7,644 nucleotides of DNA from an uncultured Lachnospiraceae bacterium (GTDB taxonomy: Bacteria; Bacillota; Clostridia; Lachnospirales; Lachnospiraceae). The notes beneath the pieces were generated by a model, which was not told where the DNA came from, searched no databases, and was given only the letters and a program-made list of their open reading frames with translations. The DNA lies in NCBI GenBank assembly GCA_946413945.1, contig CAMKMR010000080.1, positions 1-7,644 on the forward strand. The letters run 5' to 3'. Within the stretch, counting starts at the first letter, position 1. Each line of letters starts with the position of its first letter. This document shows, piece by piece, positions 1-6,230 of this stretch. The position numbers and the translations under genes are program-made.

Positions 1-2949
1 ATTTCCGGCGCCACGGATCTCAAGGTCCTTAAGGGATATCTTATATCCTGAGCCAAGATCTGTAAACTCTCTGATAGCCTTAAGCCTCTTCTCAGCAACT
101 TCCTTTATCATCTTATCTTTTCTATACATCAGAAAAGCATAAGCACTTCTATCGGATCTGCCAACTCGTCCACGGAGCTGATACAACTGTGAAAGTCCAA
201 AGTTCTCGGCATTATGTATGATGATCGTATTGGCGTTCTGAATATCAAGTCCTGTTTCAATGATAGTAGTTGAAACTAAAACATCAATTTCCTTATTGAT
301 GAACTGATGCATTATAGTCTCAAGTTCCCTTTCATGCATCTTTCCATGTGCAAACTCAATATTTACATCAGGTAAAAAGCCCCTTAGATCTGCAGTAACC
401 GCATCAATATCATCTACCCTGTTATATACGTAATAGACCTGTCCGCCTCTTGCCACTTCTCTTTTAATAGCTTCCTTAACGATCTCCCTGTCATATTCCA
501 TTACATAAGTCTGTATAGGCCTTCTATCTACAGGAGCTTCTTCTAAAAGGCTCATATCTCTTATTCCTACCAGGCTCATATGAAGAGTTCTTGGAATTGG
601 CGTTGCAGTAAGAGTAAGCACATCCACATTGCTCTTTAATTCCTTGATCTTTTCTTTATGTTTAACGCCAAATCTCTGCTCCTCATCAATAACAAGAAGT
701 CCTAATCTCTTATATTTTACATCCTTTGACAAAAGCCGGTGCGTACCAATAACAACATCTACTGATCCATCACTAAGCCCCGCTAAAGTCTCCTTAACTT
801 CCTTAGGCGTACAGAATCTTGAAAGCATCCTAACATTTACAGGATAACCCTGCATTCTCTTTTCAAAATTTTCAAAATGCTGCTGAGCCAAAAGAGTTGT
901 AGGTACCAGATATGCCACCTGCATATTATCCTGAACCGCCTTAAATGCAGCTCTTATGGCTACTTCTGTCTTGCCAAAACCTACATCACCACAGACAAGT
1001 CTGTCCATGATCTTCTCAGATTCCATATCCCTCTTGGTATCCTCTATAGCCTTAAGCTGATCCTCGGTCTCGTCATATGGAAAGAGCTCTTCAAACTCGT
1101 TTTGCCATATTGTATCCGGTGGATATACATGCCCCTTTCTCACACGTCTTTCGGCATAAAGATTGATAAGTTCATCAGCCATATCATCCACATGGTTTCT
1201 GACCCTTGTTCTGGTCTTTTCCCACTCAGTACCTCCAAGCTTACTCAGCCTAGGTTTTGCCGAATCCTTACCTGAATATTTACCTATCATCGAAAGCTGC
1301 TCAACAGGAATAAAAAGCCTGCCACCGTCAGCATAATCAATGGTAATATAGTCCTTTAATCTTCCTTCAGTCTCAACCTTTTCGATTCCCTTATAGACTC
1401 CGATACCATGTCTTTCATGAACAACATAGTCCCCAACATTGATCTCATCAAGGTCTGCTATATTATCCCCATGATATTTAGGAAGTTTCTTTTTCTTTTT
1501 ATCCTTACTTCTGGTAAAAATCTGGTTTTCACCAATGACCACGAGCCCTGCATCAAGAACTTCAAAGCCTTCCTCAAGACTTCCCGTTGTGATCATTACT
1601 TCTCTTTCTTTAAGTTCCCTGTTAGGACTTTGAGAGAAAATCGCAGGAATATCTTCTCTTACGAGATTCTCTGCAAATCTGTTGGCTCTGGTCTTCGATG
1701 ACGAAACAATAAGAACCCTCTTATTTTCCCCTCTCCATCTGTTCAGATCTTTGATCAGCTCTTCGATACTGTTGTTAAAAGGCGCTATATCCCTTGTTTC
1801 AAATGGAATCTGTTCCTTTTCATTAAAGAACATGTCCCTCTTTATAAAGTCCGAAAGGATTACTGTTTTTCTTAAACTTAAAGCCGCCAATATATGTTTA
1901 TAGTCATAAAGCACATCCGCCTGTCCCGGCAGTATATATCCGCCTTCAAGCCTTCCCTGCATAGACATCTGGAATTCATTTGAATAAGCTCTGGCTCTTT
2001 CGCCTGTTCTGTCAGCCTCATCAATAAAGAATAAAGTGTCTTCCGGAAAATAATCTATAAATGACACCAAGTTCTTATAGAAATATCCAACCATGCTGTC
2101 TATTCCGGTCGCAGATGATAACTCCGATAATTCATCTTTGATCTGATTAAAAGTCTTAGTGATCCTGCCGTGCTGCTCTGAATGGAAGGTTTTCTTAAAT
2201 GTCTCTGCGACCTTTTTATATTCCTCTTCCATTTTTCTTAAACCAGCCTGAACAACCTCTTCTTTAAGAACATATTCACTAGCAGGAGTTATCTCTAATG
2301 AATCTACTTCTTCGATAGAACGCTGAGAATCAACTTCAAAGCTTCTGATAGAATCAATGACATCATCCCAGAACTCAATACGATAAGGACAATCTTCAGT
2401 AAGCGGATATATGTCTATAAGACCGCCTCTTACAGAATATTCCCCCGCCGCTTCAACGACAGGGACTTCATTATAACCAAGATTTTGCAGGCGGCCTCTA
2501 AGCTCCCTGAAATCATAGCTTTCATCCCTCTTAAGGGCAAATGAATTCACCGCAGTCTCACTGATATCCGGAATCTTATCCATCAGCGCATCAATAGTAA
2601 GGATAACAACCGCTCTCTCATTATTGATTATCCTCTTTACAATCTCTAACCTCTTACGGGAAGTGGCATTTCCATGAATATCCGCATAGTAAAAAAGTGC
2701 ATCCTTAGCAGGATATATATATACATTTTTATCGTAAAATCTATAGTCCGAATAAAGTTTCTCAGCTCTCGAATCATCATATGTGACCAACACAGCAAAC
2801 TTGGAATCTCCTCTCAAGGCCTCCATAATAAGAGGTCTCGCTCCTCTTGTTATGCCCCATACGTTTACCGGAGTCTTCTTATCCTCTATAGCTTTTTTTA
2901 TTTCTTTAAAATTATCATCAGACCTTACCGGTCCAAAAAATGCTTCCAT
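1..2949 (-). CDS. mfd: Transcription-repair coupling factor Mfd (3' end outside window)
   Basis: Mfd is an ATP-driven DNA translocase that removes RNA polymerase stalled at DNA lesions and recruits UvrA for nucleotide excision repair. The frame is open without a stop for 983 codons and leaves the left edge; the family is usually about 1150-1180 residues, so the C-terminal (D7) autoinhibitory domain is missing from view. In order I see a UvrB-like N-terminal module with SVRGG at residues 172-176, an RNA-polymerase-interacting (CarD-like) domain starting about G506 (GDYVVHERHGIGVYKG), Walker A GDVGFGKT at 654-661, Walker B DEEQ at 755-758, TATPIPRTL near 780, and helicase motif VI QLRGRVGRS at 924-932. 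The start ATG gives MEAFFGPVRSDD and lies 10 nt after the pth stop. A modest AGGGAAA ribosome site overlaps that stop, which implies co-transcription and possibly coupled translation with pth. A run of five lysines around residues 481-487 precedes the polymerase-binding domain. Identification is essentially certain. Confidence 0.98.
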   Translation of the reverse strand, partial: MEAFFGPVRSDDNFKEIKKAIEDKKTPVNVWGITRGARPLIMEALRGDSKFAVLVTYDDSRAEKLYSDYRFYDKNVYIYPAKDALFYYADIHGNATSRKRLEIVKRIINNERAVVILTIDALMDKIPDISETAVNSFALKRDESYDFRELRGRLQNLGYNEVPVVEAAGEYSVRGGLIDIYPLTEDCPYRIEFWDDVIDSIRSFEVDSQRSIEEVDSLEITPASEYVLKEEVVQAGLRKMEEEYKKVAETFKKTFHSEQHGRITKTFNQIKDELSELSSATGIDSMVGYFYKNLVSFIDYFPEDTLFFIDEADRTGERARAYSNEFQMSMQGRLEGGYILPGQADVLYDYKHILAALSLRKTVILSDFIKRDMFFNEKEQIPFETRDIAPFNNSIEELIKDLNRWRGENKRVLIVSSSKTRANRFAENLVREDIPAIFSQSPNRELKEREVMITTGSLEEGFEVLDAGLVVIGENQIFTRSKDKKKKKLPKYHGDNIADLDEINVGDYVVHERHGIGVYKGIEKVETEGRLKDYITIDYADGGRLFIPVEQLSMIGKYSGKDSAKPRLSKLGGTEWEKTRTRVRNHVDDMADELINLYAERRVRKGHVYPPDTIWQNEFEELFPYDETEDQLKAIEDTKRDMESEKIMDRLVCGDVGFGKTEVAIRAAFKAVQDNMQVAYLVPTTLLAQQHFENFEKRMQGYPVNVRMLSRFCTPKEVKETLAGLSDGSVDVVIGTHRLLSKDVKYKRLGLLVIDEEQRFGVKHKEKIKELKSNVDVLTLTATPIPRTLHMSLVGIRDMSLLEEAPVDRRPIQTYVMEYDREIVKEAIKREVARGGQVYYVYNRVDDIDAVTADLRGFLPDVNIEFAHGKMHERELETIMHQFINKEIDVLVSTTIIETGLDIQNANTIIIHNAENFGLSQLYQLRGRVGRSDRSAYAFLMYRKDKMIKEVAEKRLKAIREFTDLGSGYKISLKDLEIRGAGN

Positions 2950-2959
2950 CTTTATTTCC

Positions 2960-3517
2960 CTAATTAAAACTGTTCATAGCAGCATTTATATCATCTGTAA
3001 CGATCTTAACTACTGCATCCCTTGCCTTATCTACTGAAGCTCTCACATCTGAAAGCTCCTCTTTAGCCGGCCTGCCAAGCACATAATCAGCCAGGTCCCA
3101 GCCCGCCGGCTTATGGCCAACCCCAACTCTTACTCTGTCAAATGTATCTGTCCCTATACAGCTGATTATACTTTTTATACCATTATGTCCACCGGCGCTT
3201 CCTTTTGCACGAAGCCTGAGTTTTCCAATATCAAGGTCTATATCATCATAGATAATGATAACATCCTCCGGACTCAGCTTATAAAAATGAAGAAGTTCCT
3301 GAACCGACTCACCGGAGAGATTCATATATGTCTGAGGAAGCGCAAGTATAACTTTTTCTCCCTCTATGATTCCGCGGCCTGTAACCGCCTTACATTCTTT
3401 TTTATCAAGCTTTATATTATATTTATCAGCAAGAGCATAGATAACTGAAAATCCTGTATTATGTCTTGTACCATCATATTTACTTCCAGGATTTCCAAGT
3501 CCGACTATCACTTTCAT
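2960..3517 (-). CDS. pth: Peptidyl-tRNA hydrolase
   Basis: Pth cleaves the ester bond of peptidyl-tRNAs that drop off the ribosome, recycling tRNA in the cytoplasm. The 185-residue product is of normal family length. It opens with MKVIVGLGNPG, and the conserved residues are all present: catalytic His19 in TRHNTGF (equivalent to E. coli His20), Asn66 in QTYMNLSG (E. coli Asn68), Asp91 in YDDIDL (E. coli Asp93), and His111-Asn112 in GSAGGHNGIKSI. The C-terminal lid segment VGHKP..WDLADYVL is also intact. The start is supported by an AGGAG ribosome site 7 nt upstream of the ATG. It lies between the glmU-like gene (110-nt gap) and mfd (10-nt gap), the usual Firmicutes pth-mfd pairing. I see no convincing separate promoter, so it is probably read from the glmU promoter. 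Confidence 0.98.
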   Translation of the reverse strand: MKVIVGLGNPGSKYDGTRHNTGFSVIYALADKYNIKLDKKECKAVTGRGIIEGEKVILALPQTYMNLSGESVQELLHFYKLSPEDVIIIYDDIDLDIGKLRLRAKGSAGGHNGIKSIISCIGTDTFDRVRVGVGHKPAGWDLADYVLGRPAKEELSDVRASVDKARDAVVKIVTDDINAAMNSFN

Positions 3518-3627
3518 TTTGTATCTCCTGTTTCTTTGCTATAAGCATAGCATTTATTTACTTTATTCTTATCGCTTTTTCTGCTATATTCTTATCTTTT
3601 CTTTGCTTTAGCTTTTCTTCTTTATTC
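3518..3627 (-). other. Purine-rich glmU-pth intergenic gap with a short repeated motif
   Basis: On the transcribed strand this 110-nt gap is almost all A and G. It carries an 11-nt motif TAAGAATAAAG at 3630-3620 (covering the glmU stop codon), TAAGAATATAG at 3594-3584 (one mismatch) and TAAGAATAAAG at 3571-3561. A small inverted repeat, TGCTAT-loop-ATAGCA (3537-3552), sits just upstream of the pth ribosome site. There is no terminator-like hairpin followed by a T-run. No remnant of the prs gene or of the GlmU acetyltransferase domain can be seen. It may simply be a biased spacer, or a decayed or slipped short repeat. Confidence 0.5.
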
Positions 3628-4356
3628 TTAGCGTCTTCTCATTATTTCTTCAGCTTCGCCAAGCTGCAGTTTAGTATTAACTCCAAGAATCTCATCAGTA
3701 TCATTTACTGCTGTAGCATTTACTCTCTTTCCAGAATCTTTGATTATATAGATTGTGTCTGTAAGATAATACTCACCCTGAACATTATCATTTTTAAGAA
3801 GTGAAAGACTACGACTAAGATCAGCCGAATTAAAAACATACATTCCTGAATTGATCTCTTTTGTCTTTCTTTCTTCATCAGTGCAGTCCTTATCCTCTGT
3901 GATCTTCATGAAATCACCTGAAGCATCTCTTATGATTCTTCCATAACCCTTAGGATCATCTAAAATAGCCGAAAGAACTGTTACTCCATTTTCTTCCTTT
4001 TTATGGATCTCATAAAGAGACTTAAGTGTTTCTGCCTTTATAAGAGGTGTGTCTCCACAAAGAATAAGAGTATCTCCATCATTTCCGATAAAATCAGCAG
4101 CACATTTAACTGCATGACCTGTACCTAACTGTTCTTTTTGCTCAACAATTGTAACATCTAAATCCTTAATCTCTTCTCTTACAAGCTCCCCTTTATATCC
4201 AACGATAACGCATATATCAGTAGCTCCTGCTTCTTTAGCATTATCAATAACATGTCTGATCATCGATTTATCGCAAACCTTATGAAGTACCTTTGGAAGA
4301 TCAGATTCCATACGTGTCCCCTTACCTGCAGCAAGAATAACTGTCTTAAATTTCAT
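3628..4356 (-). CDS. glmU: GlmU-like UDP-GlcNAc pyrophosphorylase, uridylyltransferase domain only
   Basis: The product resembles the N-terminal half of GlmU, which joins UTP and GlcNAc-1-phosphate to make UDP-GlcNAc for peptidoglycan and other wall polymers. In the 242-residue protein I see the nucleotide-binding loop LAAGKGTRMESDLPKVLHKV (8-27), QLGTGHAV (76-83), the metal-binding Asp102 in CGDTPLI, GYGRI (138-142), EINSGMYVF (167-175), GEYYLTD (194-200) and Asn227 in LGVNTKL. It stops after EAEEIMRRR, where bifunctional GlmU (about 450-460 residues) would continue into the left-handed beta-helix acetyltransferase domain; that half is absent here. The frame is open 32 codons further upstream to an ATG at 4452. 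I prefer the ATG at 4356 because AAGGAG lies 7 nt before it, the family alignment begins there, and the upstream ATG abuts the predicted -10 box. Either acetylation of glucosamine-1-phosphate is encoded elsewhere or this is a specialised paralogue. Confidence 0.9.
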   Translation of the reverse strand: MKFKTVILAAGKGTRMESDLPKVLHKVCDKSMIRHVIDNAKEAGATDICVIVGYKGELVREEIKDLDVTIVEQKEQLGTGHAVKCAADFIGNDGDTLILCGDTPLIKAETLKSLYEIHKKEENGVTVLSAILDDPKGYGRIIRDASGDFMKITEDKDCTDEERKTKEINSGMYVFNSADLSRSLSLLKNDNVQGEYYLTDTIYIIKDSGKRVNATAVNDTDEILGVNTKLQLGEAEEIMRRR

Positions 4357-4389
4357 ACTTTCTCTCCTTATACGCAAAGTTAAGCCACA

Positions 4390-4414
4390 AGATATATACC
4401 GGGGGTATATATCT
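4390..4414 (-). promoter_or_regulatory. Perfect 11-bp inverted repeat in the glmU leader
   Basis: AGATATATACC and its exact reverse complement GGTATATATCT are separated by 3 nt (CCC on the transcribed strand). The element lies between the predicted promoter and the start codon, ending 33 nt before the ATG. It has no following T-run, so it is not a simple intrinsic terminator. It could be an RNA hairpin controlling stability or translation, or a DNA operator for a dimeric repressor. I do not recognise it as a known riboswitch; in particular it is too short to be a glmS-type ribozyme. Confidence 0.6.
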
Positions 4415-4450
4415 CCTGACTTTTTAGCTTTTCTTTTCTTATAGAATTCC

Positions 4451-4480
4451 ATATTAGTCTATTTTCCTGCAAAAAGTCAA
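4451..4480 (-). promoter_or_regulatory. Predicted sigma-A-type promoter for the glmU-like gene
   Basis: On the minus strand TTGACT (4480-4475, five of six to the -35 consensus) is followed after 18 nt by TAATAT (4456-4451, four of six to the -10 consensus). Initiation would fall near 4444, giving a leader of about 90 nt that includes the inverted repeat at 4390-4414. The location, downstream of the spoVG terminator and the repeat array, is where a new transcription unit would be expected to start. Confidence 0.6.
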
Positions 4481-4531
4481 GTCGCTAGCGCTCTAAGGAC
4501 AAAGAATCTGCCCTCATAAAAAACACTCCAT

Positions 4532-4756
4532 ACAAAAAGCTGTATATAAAAACCTATACAACGCTAAAACTTAAGCCACATACAAAAGCAGTAAATAATA
4601 ACCTATACAATGCTAATACACAATCCACATACAAAAACTCATACAAAAAGCTATACAACGCTAAAACGCAAGCCTTATACAAAAACTCATACAAAAAGCT
4701 ATACAACGCTAAAACGCAAGCCTTATACAAAAACTCATACAAAAAGCTGTATAGAA
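4532..4756. repeat. Tandem repeat array, 48-bp unit, about 4.5 copies
   Basis: Four units plus a partial one are readable on the plus strand: 4532-4581 (50 bp, diverged), 4582-4630 (49 bp, diverged), 4631-4678 and 4679-4726 (48 bp each, identical), then a partial unit whose first 22 bases (4727-4748) match exactly. The unit begins ACAAAAACTCATACAAAAAG and ends AACGCAAGCCTTAT; it contains two related 12-mers, ACAAAAACTCAT and ACAAAAAGCTAT. The segments 4531-4553 and 4738-4760 match at 22 of 23 positions and so bracket the array. There are no variable spacers, so this is a minisatellite and not a CRISPR. Identity is highest on the spoVG side. Copy number is likely to vary between strains. Confidence 0.92.
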
Positions 4757-4784
4757 AAACGCCACGCATTATCGCGTGGCGTTT
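4754..4784 (-). terminator. Rho-independent terminator of spoVG
   Basis: On the minus strand the sequence forms a perfect 11-bp stem AAACGCCACGC / GCGTGGCGTTT around a 6-nt loop (GATAAT) and runs into a five-T tract (4759-4755), part of which is in the stem. It begins 3 nt after the spoVG stop codon. On the plus strand the stem is not followed by a T-run, so it acts in one direction, ending the glgC-glgD-spoVG transcript before the repeat array. Confidence 0.93.
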
Positions 4785-4787
4785 ATC

Positions 4788-5054
4788 TTACTGCTCTTCG
4801 TTTGCAGTCTGCTTATATTTTTCAATAATAAGATTCTGGATCATCTCTCTTGTGCTGGAATTGATCGGATGGGCTATATCTCTATATTCCCCATCTCCGG
4901 CCCTCCTACTTGGCATTGCTATAAAAAGTCCGTTGTCGCCTTCAATTACTTTAATATCATGAATTACAAATTCCTCATCAATAGTAATTGATACGATTGC
5001 TCTCATCTTTCCTTCTTTTGTGATCTTTCGAACCCTAACATCTGTAATACGCAT
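4788..5054 (-). CDS. spoVG: SpoVG family regulator
   Basis: SpoVG is a small cytoplasmic nucleic-acid-binding regulator. It was first found through its effect on sporulation and septation in Bacillus, and is known in other Firmicutes and Borrelia as a pleiotropic DNA- and RNA-binding protein. The 88-residue product matches the family along its whole length: MRITDVRVRK, MRAIVSITIDEEFVIHDIKV (17-36), NGLFIAMPSRR (41-51), and the signature DGEYRDIAHPINSSTR (54-69). The positively charged C-terminal helix region is short and ends in KYKQTANEEQ. An excellent AGGAGG ribosome site precedes the ATG. It starts 50 nt after the glgD stop with no terminator between, so read-through from glgC is likely; it is followed at once by a strong terminator. 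Presence of spoVG does not prove sporulation, since the gene is kept in many non-spore-formers. Confidence 0.97.
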   Translation of the reverse strand: MRITDVRVRKITKEGKMRAIVSITIDEEFVIHDIKVIEGDNGLFIAMPSRRAGDGEYRDIAHPINSSTREMIQNLIIEKYKQTANEEQ

Positions 5055-5104
5055 TATATAACCCTCCTAAAGTCTAAACCGACATAATCAAATAAGCGTC
5101 TACT

Positions 5105-6229
5105 CTATATTGTATATCTTAAGCTCTTTTCAATAATTACCTGAGGTTTTCCTACCTCCCCAATATATTTTGTATTAGCCTTAATAGTATCTCTTGATTC
5201 AACAATGCAGTTCTCTATATGACAATTGTCACCGATATGAACATCATTGAGAATAATTGAATTTTTAATGAAGCAATTGTTTCCGATAAAAACCTTCTTA
5301 AAAAGTACTGAATGTTCTACGTGCCCATTGATGATCGAACCACTAGATACAAGGCTGTCTGAAACTATAGCATTTTCATTATACTTTGCTGGTGGAAGGT
5401 CTTCTATCTTAGTATACACACCCGGCTGCTCACGGAAGAAAGCTCTTCTAATTTCAGGATTAAGGAAATCCATATTAGCTCTGTAGTATGAATCAATCGA
5501 TCCAATATTTCTCCAATATGTATCAATCTTATATGCATTTATCTTCTTGATATTTCTATATCTTACGAGAATATCTTTTACAAAATCAGTGCGACCTTCA
5601 GCTGCTGCATTTTCCAACAGTTCAATGAGCTGACGTCTCCTTACTACATATACCCCAATGGATGCTGTATTAGTATTGGCTACTACAGGCTTTTCCTCAA
5701 AGTCAGTTATACGTCCCTTGTCACCAGTCTTTATAACACCAAATCTGCTAATATCATCTTCTCCAGGTGCAATATCCTTTACTACTACAGTAATATCAGC
5801 ACCCTTTGCGATATGATCTTCAAGAACCTTATTGTAATCCAGCTTATATACACCATCACCTGATGCAATAACTACATATGGTTCATGTGCATTCTTTAGA
5901 AATGAAATGTTCTGATAAAGAGCATCTGCTGTTCCTTTGTACCAATAACTGTTTGTTGCAGTTATTGTTGGAGTGAAAACAAATAATCCTCCCTGTTTTC
6001 TTCCAAAATCCCACCATTTTGAAGAATTAAGGTGTTCATTAAGACTTCTTGAATTATATTGAGTAAAAACAGCAACTTTCTGAATATGTGAATTGGACAT
6101 ATTAGAAAGAGCAAAATCGATGGCTCTATAGCAGCCAGCCATAGGCATAGCGGCTACTGCCCTCTTCTTTGAGAGGTTACCCATCAGATTACTGTTACCA
6201 CCTGCTAAAATAATACCTATTGCTCTCAT
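5105..6229 (-). CDS. glgD: ADP-glucose pyrophosphorylase regulatory subunit GlgD
   Basis: GlgD is the Firmicutes paralogue of GlgC. Work on Geobacillus found it nearly inactive alone but stimulatory in a GlgC-GlgD complex, so it is treated as a modulating subunit for glycogen synthesis. With this start the product has 374 residues: a nucleotidyltransferase domain and a C-terminal beta-helix region with hexapeptide-type repeats (about 285-350). Family landmarks are YRAIDFALSN (34-43), GTADALYQN (99-107), ASGDGVYKLDY (122-132), FEEKP (177-181) and YWRNIGSIDSYY (238-249). The nucleotide loop reads LAGGNSNLMG and lacks the arginine of GlgC's GGQGSRL, and GDGVY replaces GDHIY; both fit a degenerate catalytic site. 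A GTG at 6238 could extend it by 3 codons, but that GTG lies within the AGGTGA ribosome site (6240-6235) serving the ATG at 6229. The ATG comes 1 nt after the glgC stop, so translation is probably coupled. Confidence 0.95.
   Translation of the reverse strand: MRAIGIILAGGNSNLMGNLSKKRAVAAMPMAGCYRAIDFALSNMSNSHIQKVAVFTQYNSRSLNEHLNSSKWWDFGRKQGGLFVFTPTITATNSYWYKGTADALYQNISFLKNAHEPYVVIASGDGVYKLDYNKVLEDHIAKGADITVVVKDIAPGEDDISRFGVIKTGDKGRITDFEEKPVVANTNTASIGVYVVRRRQLIELLENAAAEGRTDFVKDILVRYRNIKKINAYKIDTYWRNIGSIDSYYRANMDFLNPEIRRAFFREQPGVYTKIEDLPPAKYNENAIVSDSLVSSGSIINGHVEHSVLFKKVFIGNNCFIKNSIILNDVHIGDNCHIENCIVESRDTIKANTKYIGEVGKPQVIIEKSLRYTI
5126..5155 (-). promoter_or_regulatory. Candidate sigma-H-like promoter for spoVG inside the end of glgD
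   Basis: On the minus strand GTAGGAAAA (5155-5147) fits the sigma-H -35 pattern RnAGGAwWW at every position. After 12 nt comes ATTGAAAAG (5134-5126), which fits RnnGAATww except for the T and the last base. A start near 5118 would give a leader of about 64 nt. Bacillus subtilis spoVG is a classic sigma-H target, which raises the plausibility. Against it, the site lies in glgD codons (VGKPQVIIEK), so the match may be coincidence. The same region offers a weaker sigma-A alternative, TTGAAA (5133-5128) and TATAGA (5109-5104) with an 18-nt spacer. Confidence 0.35.
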
Positions 6230-6230
6230 A

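Larger units (their letters stand above)
4357..4787. other. Gene-free interval between spoVG and the glmU-like gene
   Basis: This 431-nt interval has no credible gene. In transcription order it contains the spoVG terminator, a 48-bp tandem repeat array, about 50 nt of unremarkable AT-rich sequence (4481-4531) that includes the 8-bp palindrome CGCTAGCG at 4483-4490 abutting the -35 box, the glmU promoter, and a leader of roughly 90 nt with a strong inverted repeat. Open frames across the repeats exist on both strands only because the unit length is a multiple of three; none has a ribosome binding site. Confidence 0.75.

Noticed and set aside
629..1903. Several plus-strand open frames opposite mfd (629-847, 877-1275, 1408-1701, 1682-1903).
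   Set aside because: They have no family resemblance and lie antisense to a fully intact mfd reading frame.
3537..3552. Hairpin upstream of pth as a terminator for the glmU-like gene.
   Set aside because: The stem is only 6 bp of mostly A-T pairs and is followed by purines instead of a T-run.
3113..3804. Plus-strand frames opposite pth and the glmU-like gene.
   Set aside because: Both genes beneath are clearly real; the frames are rich in Phe, Ser and Ile as expected from antisense purine-rich DNA.
4357..4452. N-terminal extension of the glmU-like protein from the ATG at 4452.
   Set aside because: The extension does not belong to the family, the ATG abuts the predicted -10 box, and the ATG at 4356 has a strong ribosome site.
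4532..4756. CRISPR array.
   Set aside because: The units are contiguous with no variable spacers, and no cas gene is in the window.
4554..4769. Minus-strand 71-codon frame across the repeats with a 16-residue hydrophobic repeat (LYSFLYEFLYKACVLA).
   Set aside because: Its ATG lies in the loop and stem of the spoVG terminator, there is no ribosome binding site, and the frame is open because 48 is a multiple of three.
4610..4828. Plus-strand 72-codon frame across the repeats with a Thr/Lys-rich 16-residue repeat.
   Set aside because: No ribosome site or promoter, it runs through the terminator and into spoVG antisense, and composition follows the repeat unit.
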